Shown here: positions 1 through 7,806 of the stretch, piece after piece
Position numbering within the stretch: the first letter of the stretch is position 1
Layout of the letters: the number at the start of each line of letters is the position of its first letter
Source of the DNA: Candidatus Cloacimonadota bacterium
Lineage (GTDB): Bacteria > Cloacimonadota > Cloacimonadia > Cloacimonadales > Cloacimonadaceae
NCBI GenBank assembly: GCA_017995495.1
Contig: JAGOIS010000023.1
Span: forward strand, 1 to 13,101
Reading direction: 5' to 3'
Length of the DNA: 13,101 nt
Made by a program: the position numbers and the translations under genes
Notes under the pieces: model-generated
Database searches by the model: none
Seen by the model: the letters and a program-made list of their open reading frames with translations, nothing else
Told to the model about the DNA's origin: nothing

Positions 1-1749
1 GTGCGGATCGACAAGAACCGGGGCAAGATCATCAATTTCGACGCCGTCTCGCTCACCGAGATGAATCAGATCATCAGGATGGCCGAGGGCTCGCTGGGGG
101 GAAAGGGGCGCGGCCTGGCTTTTCTGAACGCGTTGCTCTGCACCATGGACTTTGAGAAGAAGTTCGAAAACATCGGTATCTCCCTACCCAGCACGGCCAT
201 CATCGGCACCAACGAGTTCGACATTTTTGTGGAAACCAACGACATTGTGCAAAAAGTGCAGGACCAGGGAGACGCGGAGATAGACGGGATCTTTGTTCAG
301 GGCCAGCTGTCGGAGCAACTGGTGCAGCGTTTGGAGATCTATCTGGACGGGGTGCATTATCCCATCGCGGTGCGGTCTTCCAGCCTGCTGGAGGACTCCC
401 AGGCCCAGCCCCTGGCCGGGGTTTACCGCACCTTCATGCTGCCTAACAACCATCCGGACAAGATGTATCGCCTGCGCCAGCTAATGGACGCCATCAAACT
501 CGTCTTTGCCAGCGTCTATTTGAGTGACGCCCGCAATTTCCTGGAAGCTCTCAATTTCAAGGCGGAAGAAGAAAAGATGGCAGTCATCATCCAGGAAACG
601 GTGGGCACCTTCAAAGGCGAAGAATACTACTATCCGCACATCTCCGGAGTTGCGCAGTCCTACAACTTCTACCCCACCAGCTACATGCTCCACACCGATG
701 GCATCGCGAACATCGCCCTCGGCCTGGGAAAATCCGTGGTGGAGGGCAAACTCAATTTCCGGTTCTGTCCCCGCTACCCCGAAACCGAGATGCTGCCTCA
801 AACCGAGATGGTGCGCACAGCCCAGAAGGAATTTTACGCGCTGGATCTGTCCCGCAACGATTTTGACCTCACCCAGGGCGAGGAGATCACCCTGGCCAAG
901 CTGAACCTCCGCGACGCCGAAAAACACGGAGTGCTGCGCTATCTGGCCTCGGTTTGGGATTATGAGAACTACCGCCTCACCGACAATCTGGAGGAAAAGG
1001 GCCTGAAAGTGCTCACCTTCAGCGGCATCCTCAAATACAACCAATTCCCCCTGGCCCGGATCATCGAAGAGCTGCTGGAGATCGGCGAGATCGCCCTGGG
1101 CATACCCGTGGAGATCGAGTTTGCCGTGAATCTGGATTACAACCACGAACTCAACAGCAAGCCCACCTTCTACATTCTGCAGGTGCGGCCGCTTTCCGTG
1201 AACACGGACGCCTACCGCATCGACCCCGCCTCCCTGGACAAGGGCGAACTGCTGATGTACACTGAACACGGCATGGGCAACGGAGTGATCAACGATCTGC
1301 AGGATGTGGTGTACCTCGATCCCCGCAATTTCGACAAGACCCGCACCCTCGAGATGCAACAGGAGATCGAGCGCTTCAACGCATCCATGGCCAAACAAGG
1401 CAAGCGCTACATCCTCATCGGGCCCGGACGCTGGGGCTCGCGGGACAAGTTTTTGGGCATCCCGGTCCGCTGGCCCCAGATCAACCGCGCCAAGGTGATC
1501 TTGGAGACCGGCCTGAGGGATTTCATCGTGGAGGCTTCGCAGGGAACTCATTTCTTCCACAACTTGGTGGCCATGAACGTGGGCTATTTCACCATCCCCT
1601 ATGTTTCCAGCACGGATTTTGTGGACGTGGAATGGCTGCTGCAGCAATCAGAGGCAAAGCGGGGTGATTTCTTCGTCCACCTTCAATTCGACCATCCCCT
1701 GGTGGTGCGCATGGACGGCAAGACCGGAATGGCCGTGATCCACAAGTGA
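1..1749 (+). CDS. PEP/pyruvate-binding (PPDK_N-type ATP-grasp) protein, 5'-partial, first of a tandem pair
   Basis: The reading frame is open from base 1 and ends with TGA at 1747-1749. The first codon is GTG, but it lies on the window edge. Residues 1-30 already align with residues about 404-430 of the downstream 980-aa paralogue, so the true start is probably upstream and this is a C-terminal fragment. ATP-grasp features of the pyruvate phosphate dikinase/PEP synthase N-terminal domain are visible: GGKGRGLAFLN (33-43, Lys35), AVRSSS (123-128, Arg125), EIEFA (371-375, Glu373) and LQVRP (393-397, Gln394 and Arg396). The C-terminal module has GPGRWGS (474-480) and GTHFFHNL (515-522). I see no phosphohistidine swivel domain (TGGxxxHxA) and no PEP-utilising TIM barrel, so normal PEP synthase or PPDK activity is not expected from this chain alone. 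ATP binding, and perhaps phosphoryl transfer to an unknown partner, is inference. A native short form lacking the receiver-like region cannot be excluded. Confidence 0.8.
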   Translation: MRIDKNRGKIINFDAVSLTEMNQIIRMAEGSLGGKGRGLAFLNALLCTMDFEKKFENIGISLPSTAIIGTNEFDIFVETNDIVQKVQDQGDAEIDGIFVQGQLSEQLVQRLEIYLDGVHYPIAVRSSSLLEDSQAQPLAGVYRTFMLPNNHPDKMYRLRQLMDAIKLVFASVYLSDARNFLEALNFKAEEEKMAVIIQETVGTFKGEEYYYPHISGVAQSYNFYPTSYMLHTDGIANIALGLGKSVVEGKLNFRFCPRYPETEMLPQTEMVRTAQKEFYALDLSRNDFDLTQGEEITLAKLNLRDAEKHGVLRYLASVWDYENYRLTDNLEEKGLKVLTFSGILKYNQFPLARIIEELLEIGEIALGIPVEIEFAVNLDYNHELNSKPTFYILQVRPLSVNTDAYRIDPASLDKGELLMYTEHGMGNGVINDLQDVVYLDPRNFDKTRTLEMQQEIERFNASMAKQGKRYILIGPGRWGSRDKFLGIPVRWPQINRAKVILETGLRDFIVEASQGTHFFHNLVAMNVGYFTIPYVSSTDFVDVEWLLQQSEAKRGDFFVHLQFDHPLVVRMDGKTGMAVIHK

Positions 1750-1783
1750 CCTGATCGGAAGGGACATAAACGAGGCTGGTGAG

Positions 1784-4726
1784 ATGATCACCTCGAACTA
1801 CTGGTCGATCGAGCTGGAACAGCTTGATCAGATGATGCCTTTCCGGGTTAGGCACATCCTGATGATCGCCTCTCTGTACGATTCCTTTGTCTTCGAGATC
1901 GACGGATTCCTGGCTGAACATGTGCAGGAGGATTTCCACCTGATGAACCTCACCACCCAGCCGGCCATCTACCACTCCTCCTCACTGGCCAGCACCATGA
2001 GCCTGCTGGAACTCGAAAGCATCGACCTCATCATCATCCACCTGGCCTCCATGCGCTCCATCTCGTTGGAACTGGTGAAAAGCATCAAGGCTTACGATCA
2101 GGGTATTCCCATCTTCTTTCTGATGGGCGCGCCGCAGGACCTGATGTTTGTGGAAAACCATCTCGACGAACTGCACGAAGTGCAGGATTTCTTTTACTGG
2201 AACGGTGATTCCAAGCTGGTGCTGACCATCATCAAGCACTGGGAATTCATCCGCAACATAGCGGCCGACGTCCAACTGCTGCCCGTGCCGATCATCCTGG
2301 TGGTGGAAACCTTCATCCCCTACTACTCCCAGTTTCTGCCGCTGCTGCAGGAGCAGGTGATGCTGCTGAACCAGACGGTGATCCTCCGCGAACACCAGGA
2401 CGAGAACAAATCGCTATACATGAACGCCCGCCCCCGGGTGATGCTGCTCCACGATTACGACAGCGCCCTGGCCTTTTACCGCAGCTATGGAGACCTGATC
2501 GTGGGCATCATCAGCAACGTGAATTACCACTACATGGGATCGTCCTTCCGCGACGGCGGCCTCAAACTCCTTCAGGAGGTGCGCAAGGACAGGCCCAACC
2601 TGCCCTTCCTGCTTCAAAGCTTCAATCCCCAATACCACGATATCGTCACCAGCAACGAGGGCGAGTTTCTCTACAAGGACCTGCCCGGCCTCAAAAACAG
2701 GATCAGGCGCTGGCTGGAACAAGAGATCGGCTTTGGCAAGTTCATCTTCCGCCTGCCCGACCAGACCGAGATCGCCGAAGCGGAATCCCTGATCGGGCTG
2801 GCCAGGCAGATCGCCCAGATCCCCGATGAAAGCCTGCTTTTCCACTATCAAAACGGCCATGTCTACAACTGGCTGCGCACCCACGCGGAACTGGCGCTGG
2901 CCAAGTATGTGCACAAATTCCGCGATATCAACGCGGTCCACGTTCTCCGCGAGCGCCTGACGGAAGCCTTTGGATCGCTGATCTCCTACCGCCGCCGCGA
3001 AAAGATCCAGGATTGGAACGAGGAAAGCGACTTCCACCTCAACCTCATCTACAAGGTGGGCGACGACTCCATCGGCGGCAAGGGCCGCGGCCTGGCCTTT
3101 CTGAATGTGGTGCTCAACCGTTACAGCAACATCTGCGAAAAATACCCCGAAGTGCAGATCAGCGTGCCTGTCGCCGCCGTCCTGGCCACCGGCGTTTTCG
3201 ACGATTTTCTGGCCGCCAACCCTGCTTTGAAGGGGATCCCGGAGGAAGAAAGCCTGTCGGACGAGGAGGTGGACCAACTCTTCCTCGCTTGCCGCCTCCC
3301 CGCGTCTGCGGTCTCGGTGCTCGAGCAGATCATCGCCCAGGGCGCCTTTCCCCTCGCGGTGAGGTCCTCCTCCGTGATGGAGGATTCCATCGCCAATCCC
3401 TTCGCCGGGGTCTTCCGCACCTTTCTCATCCCCAACAGCCATCCGGATCCCTCCATTCGCCTGGAACAGCTCACCCAGGCCATCAAACTGGTCTGGTCGT
3501 CGCTCTATCTGAGATCCGCCCGCATCTACCGCGAAAAGCTGCACATCCCCGCCCGTGAGGAAAAGATGGCCGTGATCATCCAGAAGGTGGCCGGCTCGCG
3601 TCATGGGGAATATTTCTATCCGCTCGTCTCCGGAGTCGCCCAGTCCTACAACTTTTACCCCGGCACCAACATGTCTCACGAAGACGGGGTGGTAACCCTT
3701 TCCACCGGGCTGGGCAAAACCGCCGTGGAGCGCGAACGCACCTTCGCTTTTTGCCCCCGTTTCCCAAACCGGGACATGTTTCAGGCCATCGACATCGTGG
3801 AGGCCGCGCAACGCCATTTCTACACCATCCAGCCCAGTCTCACCCAGTTCGACCTCGCCAGTGGCGAAAACGCCTCCCTCGCCAGGGTGCGGGTCAACCA
3901 GAAACTCTGCGAAACAGACCTCAGCCTGCTCTCCTCGGTCTGGGACTATGAAAACCGCGAATTCAAGGATGGGCGCCACATTACTGGCCCGAGGGTGATC
4001 ACCTACCGCAAACTTCTGCACTACGCGGAATATCCCCTGGCTCCCGTCATCCGGGACCTGTTGCTGCTCGGCCGCGAGGTGCTGGGCTGCGAGATCGAGA
4101 TGGAATTCGCCTTCGACGTCGATCCGGGTTCAGGTCTGGCCGCGTTCCACCTCCTCCAGGTGCGCCCCATCGCCGTGAACATCCACCACTATTCCCAATC
4201 GCTGGAAAACTACGCCGCCAAAAAGGACGAATTGATCGTCTATTCCTCCTATGCCCTGGGCAGTGACATCGTGGAGGAGTTGGACACGGTGATCTTCCTG
4301 CCCCCGGAGCGTTTTGACATCGTGAAAACGGAGGAGATGGCCTCCGAACTGGACGCCCTCAACCAAAGGATGCGGGAACAGGGCATCAAATACGTGCTGA
4401 TCGGGCCCGGACGCTGGGGCTCGAGCGACCGCTTCCTGGGCATCCCGGTGAACTGGAGCCAGATCTGCAACGCCCAGATCATCGTGGAGGTGGTGTTGCC
4501 CAACATGTCCATCGAGGCTTCCCACGGCTCTCATTTCTTCCACAACCTCTTCTCCATGAACGTCGGCTACCTCACCGTCTGGGACAAGGCCGCGAAAGAC
4601 TTTCTGGATTGGGATTGGCTGCTGGGGCTTGAAACTCTGGACGCGGGGAAATACTTCCTGGTGAAAAAAACTCCCCGCAATCTGCAATTTTTATTTGACG
4701 GAAAGAACGCCGTGATAATAAAGTGA
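1784..4726 (+). CDS. 980-aa pseudoreceiver/PEP-pyruvate-binding (PPDK_N-type) protein, second of a tandem pair
   Basis: The ATG at 1784 lies 34 bp after the preceding stop, with GAGG (1772-1775) 8 nt upstream. Residues about 22-135 and 168-312 resemble two receiver-like folds. The second has ILVVET (171-176), a strand ending GIISN with Asn245 where the phosphoacceptor Asp would sit, FLLQS (275-279) and a conserved-type Lys298. Residues about 424-800 form a PPDK_N ATP-grasp domain: GGKGRGLAFLN (431-441, Lys433), AVRSSS (525-530, Arg527), MEF (Glu774) and LQVRP (791-795, Gln792 and Arg794). These correspond to ATP-binding residues of PPDK. The C-terminal module contains GPGRWGS (874-880) and GSHFFHNL (915-922). 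No signal peptide or membrane segment is visible, so it is probably cytosolic. Automatic annotation would probably call it PEP synthase or pyruvate phosphate dikinase. That is doubtful, because the central His domain and the PEP/pyruvate TIM barrel are absent. A regulatory or signal-linked phosphotransferase is my inference; its substrate is unknown. Confidence 0.85.
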   Translation: MITSNYWSIELEQLDQMMPFRVRHILMIASLYDSFVFEIDGFLAEHVQEDFHLMNLTTQPAIYHSSSLASTMSLLELESIDLIIIHLASMRSISLELVKSIKAYDQGIPIFFLMGAPQDLMFVENHLDELHEVQDFFYWNGDSKLVLTIIKHWEFIRNIAADVQLLPVPIILVVETFIPYYSQFLPLLQEQVMLLNQTVILREHQDENKSLYMNARPRVMLLHDYDSALAFYRSYGDLIVGIISNVNYHYMGSSFRDGGLKLLQEVRKDRPNLPFLLQSFNPQYHDIVTSNEGEFLYKDLPGLKNRIRRWLEQEIGFGKFIFRLPDQTEIAEAESLIGLARQIAQIPDESLLFHYQNGHVYNWLRTHAELALAKYVHKFRDINAVHVLRERLTEAFGSLISYRRREKIQDWNEESDFHLNLIYKVGDDSIGGKGRGLAFLNVVLNRYSNICEKYPEVQISVPVAAVLATGVFDDFLAANPALKGIPEEESLSDEEVDQLFLACRLPASAVSVLEQIIAQGAFPLAVRSSSVMEDSIANPFAGVFRTFLIPNSHPDPSIRLEQLTQAIKLVWSSLYLRSARIYREKLHIPAREEKMAVIIQKVAGSRHGEYFYPLVSGVAQSYNFYPGTNMSHEDGVVTLSTGLGKTAVERERTFAFCPRFPNRDMFQAIDIVEAAQRHFYTIQPSLTQFDLASGENASLARVRVNQKLCETDLSLLSSVWDYENREFKDGRHITGPRVITYRKLLHYAEYPLAPVIRDLLLLGREVLGCEIEMEFAFDVDPGSGLAAFHLLQVRPIAVNIHHYSQSLENYAAKKDELIVYSSYALGSDIVEELDTVIFLPPERFDIVKTEEMASELDALNQRMREQGIKYVLIGPGRWGSSDRFLGIPVNWSQICNAQIIVEVVLPNMSIEASHGSHFFHNLFSMNVGYLTVWDKAAKDFLDWDWLLGLETLDAGKYFLVKKTPRNLQFLFDGKNAVIIK

Positions 4727-6182
<1,456 letters not shown>

Positions 6183-6203
6183 GCCCAACTCACTCCAATT
6201 GAC

Positions 6204-6236
6204 AAGGGGACTCGCTTTCCGCGTGGTCCCCTTTTT
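6204..6236 (+). terminator. Rho-independent terminator of gdhA
   Basis: AAGGGGAC (6204-6211) pairs perfectly with GTCCCCTT (6226-6233). A further CGC/GCG pairing (6213-6215 with 6221-6223) tops the hairpin, leaving a TTTCC loop. A run of five T (6232-6236) follows. It begins 22 bp after the gdhA stop, in the correct orientation. Confidence 0.88.
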
Positions 6237-6240
6237 GCAG

Positions 6241-6522
6241 CTGGCGTCGAACCATGTTTCCATCGAGCGACGCGGGAGCAAGGACGACAGCCAGGCCGGA
6301 GAGAGCAAACTGGTGGAATTGTTGGCGAACAAGTACCATGTCAAAGGGCTGCCTACAACCCTGCTCATTACCCACCACATAAAAAAGCGGGAACACAACA
6401 AGCGCATCCCCAGCCTCATCGATATGGAGGCGATCAGCGGGGTGGGGCCAAACCTCCCCGCTTCGTTTGTTCGTGTGATGAACACGGTTTGGCCGATTTT
6501 ATTCACTGCGATCTTTCCTTAA
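6241..6522 (+). pseudogene. Possible remnant of a thioredoxin-fold gene (weak)
   Basis: A plus-strand open frame runs from about 6199 to 6522, but its first part lies inside the gdhA terminator and it has no convincing start or ribosome site. Near its middle it reads KLVELLANKYHVKGLPTTLLI (first 20 or so residues around 6309-6371), which resembles the conserved KYxVxGxPT segment, with its cis-proline, found in thioredoxin-like domains. No CxxC motif precedes it, and what follows does not continue a thioredoxin fold in any plus frame. It may be a decayed fragment or chance resemblance. No other gene is apparent in this stretch. Confidence 0.2.
6436..6462. repeat. GC-rich hairpin in the convergent intergenic region
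   Basis: AGCGGGG (6436-6442) pairs with CCCCGCT (6456-6462). The stem continues past one T-T mismatch as GG/CC (6444-6445 with 6453-6454), leaving a 7-nt loop. No proper T-run follows on either strand, so it is not a canonical intrinsic terminator. It could still act as a bidirectional structural barrier between the converging units. Confidence 0.5.
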
Positions 6523-6535
6523 ACAAACCAGTTTC

Positions 6536-6563
6536 TTCACAATACAGAAAACAAGGTTGTGAA
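6536..6563. repeat. TTCACAA-N14-TTGTGAA hairpin, left copy
   Basis: TTCACAA (6536-6542) and TTGTGAA (6557-6563) form a 7-bp inverted repeat with a 14-nt spacer, followed by TTTATATACCC. The same arrangement, with the same spacer length, recurs at 6832-6859 beyond the MITE-like element. The loop sequences differ, so it is the paired arms that are kept. Confidence 0.6.
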
Positions 6564-6593
6564 TTTATATACCCGCTCTGCTACTTGGTTTGA

Positions 6594-6597
6594 AGCC
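6594..6597. repeat. Left target-site duplication AGCC
   Basis: AGCC directly abuts the left terminal inverted repeat of the MITE-like element. The identical AGCC abuts the right terminal repeat at 6797-6800. A 4-bp direct duplication placed exactly at both borders is expected from transposase-mediated insertion. Confidence 0.6.
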
Positions 6598-6796
6598 ATT
6601 CTTTCACAAAATATCGGGACTCCTTCCTCTCCGGAAAAGGATCCCTATCCTCTATATTAATCTATATATAAAATATATTACTATATACTATATAATATAC
6701 TTATATTATTATATGATATATGGTTATGAGATTGTAGCAGTGTATGCTGCATCGGACTCCGGGCGGGAGTGGAGTAGCTGTTTTTTGTGAAAGAAT
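6598..6796. mobile_element. MITE-like element with 14-bp terminal inverted repeats and AT-rich core
   Basis: ATTCTTTCACAAAA (6598-6611) and TTTTGTGAAAGAAT (6783-6796) are perfect 14-bp inverted repeats bounding 199 bp. AGCC duplications flank both ends exactly. The inside has no convincing gene. It has a TA-rich core (about 6650-6722) able to self-pair in many registers, and short GC-rich segments near both ends. ATCGGGACTCC (6613-6623) resembles ATCGGACTCC (6751-6760), and ACTCC/GGAGT (6756-6760 with 6766-6770) forms a small hairpin. Size, termini and lack of a transposase fit a non-autonomous miniature inverted-repeat element mobilised in trans. The parental IS family is not identified; a 4-bp duplication is compatible with several. 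Insertion between convergent genes would disrupt neither. Confidence 0.6.
6650..6722. repeat. TA-rich self-complementary core of the MITE-like element
   Basis: About 70 bp consist almost entirely of TATA, ATAT and TTAT combinations, in strong contrast to the GC-rich surroundings. It can fold into several alternative hairpins and should melt easily. No ribosome site or meaningful protein frame is visible; the short plus-strand frame through it encodes only low-complexity Ile/Tyr sequence. Confidence 0.65.
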
Positions 6797-6800
6797 AGCC
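6797..6800. repeat. Right target-site duplication AGCC
   Basis: AGCC immediately follows the right terminal inverted repeat and matches the AGCC at 6594-6597. Confidence 0.6.
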
Positions 6801-6821
6801 TGTAATGCTGATCAGTAAAGG

Positions 6822-6860
6822 AAAAAAAGGATTCACAAGGTTTTTGCCGGGTTTGTGAAT
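6822..6860 (-). terminator. Possible terminator of the exbB-coaE operon; right TTCACAA hairpin
   Basis: Read on the minus strand, ATTCACAA (from 6860) pairs over 8 bp with TTGTGAAT (ending 6831). CC and then seven T (complement of A6822-6828) follow, the layout of an intrinsic terminator. The stem is AT-rich and the loop is 14 nt, so it is weaker than the gdhA terminator. It lies about 300 bp after the coaE stop. The hairpin matches the geometry of the copy at 6536-6563. An extra half-site TTGTGAA follows at 6861-6867. Confidence 0.4.
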
Positions 6861-6869
6861 TTGTGAATT

Positions 6870-7163
6870 TACCCCCTTGCTTTGTTGCCCCCCTTCCCGC
6901 CCTTCAATGCTCCGCTTATCCCCAAGCCATGCCCGGGTTATGGGCCGATCCAGCCATTGCCTGGGCATTAGCCGGACTTTGGCCCGACATCCACGCTCAG
7001 GCGAGCGCCCCTACTCCCGCCCCGCTGGAGGATTGGGGTGGCGACATCTGGTCGCCACAGCGGCCGGAGGACGCTTCCCAGGCAGCCGCGTTGGAAATGC
7101 CTCTGCTGTAGTCGATGCTGGTGGCTCGCTCGACTCCAGCATGGCCCAACGCCAGGACGCGGT
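6870..7163. other. GC-rich non-coding block between the MITE-like element and coaE
   Basis: No convincing gene is visible here: short frames exist on both strands but lack ribosome sites and recognisable domains. The block contains small palindromes. GTGGCGAC (7038-7045) pairs with GTCGCCAC (7051-7058) around ATCTG. ATGCTGG (7115-7121) pairs with CCAGCAT (7136-7142), and GTCGA/TCGAC lies within the same region. None is followed by a T-run. It may be a dispersed intergenic repeat, a decayed gene or the 3' untranslated part of the coaE operon; the sequence alone does not decide. Confidence 0.4.
7038..7058. repeat. GTGGCGAC/GTCGCCAC palindrome
   Basis: Perfect 8-bp arms with a 5-nt loop (7046-7050), GC-rich, inside the non-coding block downstream of coaE. 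It is REP-like in appearance, but only one copy is present in the window. Confidence 0.5.
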
Positions 7164-7787
7164 TCAGCTGGAGAAGGAGAGCTTGTCCTTGTGGCGGATG
7201 GAACCGAGCCGGGCGATGAAGTCCTTCACGCTGGCCTTGAGAGCGGCCCTGCCGCCGTTGTTCTCGATCAGCAGGTTGCAGAGGGGGATCTTCTCCAGGT
7301 CCTCGATCTGGGCGTCCATTCTGGCTTCGATCTGCTCGCGGGTTTCGCCGCCTTTTTTGAGCAGCCGTTTCAGGCGGACGTCGCGGTTGGCGCGCACCAG
7401 CACAATGTAATCGAAACAATGCTGCATTCCGGCCTCGAAGAGCAGCGGCACCTCCATGAAGAGAAATGGATCGCTGCTTTTTTCCGCGATCCTCTGCAGT
7501 TCGGTGAGGGTTTTGGGATGCACCAGGCTGTTCAGGAACTCCAGTTCCTCCTGGTTTTCAAAGACGATGGCGGCAATCTTTTTGCGGTCCGCCCTGCCCT
7601 CAGACGCCACCTCTTTGCCCCATCTGCGCGTGATCTGCTGAATGCTGTCGGGAGCGTCCAGCTGGCGCTGGGCGACCTCGTCCGCGAACACAACTTTATA
7701 GCCCTGCTGTTCCAGCAGCCGGCAAAAAGCGCTCTTGCCGCTGCCGATGTTGCCCGTGATGCCGATCAGGATGGGTGCAGTTGCCAT
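7164..7787 (-). CDS. coaE: Dephospho-CoA kinase
   Basis: This enzyme phosphorylates the ribose 3'-hydroxyl of dephospho-CoA with ATP, the last step of coenzyme A synthesis, in the cytosol. I chose the ATG at 7787, giving 207 aa (E. coli CoaE has 206), because AAGGAG lies 10 nt before it. The upstream ATG at 7796 is too close to that site, and the longer frame to 7856 has no family support and overlaps cdaA. Motifs seen are the P-loop GNIGSGKS (12-19), FADEVA (34-39, where many homologues have DAD), a LNSLVHP segment (85-91) and VPLLFEAG (113-120). The Arg/Lys-rich lid, RDVRLKRLLKK with the following EQIEARM (about 135-157), is also present. It is the last gene of the exbB-coaE operon, 19 bp after cdaA. 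Confidence 0.95.
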   Translation of the reverse strand: MATAPILIGITGNIGSGKSAFCRLLEQQGYKVVFADEVAQRQLDAPDSIQQITRRWGKEVASEGRADRKKIAAIVFENQEELEFLNSLVHPKTLTELQRIAEKSSDPFLFMEVPLLFEAGMQHCFDYIVLVRANRDVRLKRLLKKGGETREQIEARMDAQIEDLEKIPLCNLLIENNGGRAALKASVKDFIARLGSIRHKDKLSFSS

Positions 7788-7806
7788 GGGGATCATTCTC
7801 CTTGGT

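Noticed and set aside
481..1647. Long minus-strand open frame (388 codons) opposite the first PPDK_N-type gene, with similar ones at 2414-4021 and 4572-5645
   Set aside because: These are antisense shadows of GC-rich coding sequence. They have no ribosome sites or domains, and the plus-strand genes have clear motifs.
1..4726. Rifampin phosphotransferase or ordinary PEP synthase
   Set aside because: Both need a phosphohistidine domain C-terminal to the ATP-grasp domain, and no such motif is visible. The C-terminal module is different.
6199..6522. Intact 107-codon plus-strand gene after gdhA
   Set aside because: Its start would lie within the gdhA terminator and it has no ribosome site. Only a short segment resembles any family, so it is listed as a possible remnant instead.
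6536..6867. CRP/FNR-type operator made of TGTGA/TCACA half-sites
   Set aside because: The half-sites face the wrong way (TCACA-N16-TGTGA rather than TGTGA-N6-TCACA), and the region lies at the ends of two convergent units, not upstream of a gene.
6536..6867. CRISPR array from the repeated TTCACAA motif
   Set aside because: The motif is only 7 bp, occurs in both orientations and at irregular spacing, with no repeat-spacer pattern and no cas genes.
6650..6924. Replication origin: AT-rich stretch plus TTATCCCCA (6916-6924), one mismatch from a DnaA box
   Set aside because: Only one near-box is present, there is no dnaA, rpmH or gidA context, and the AT-rich part lies inside a bounded MITE-like element between convergent genes.
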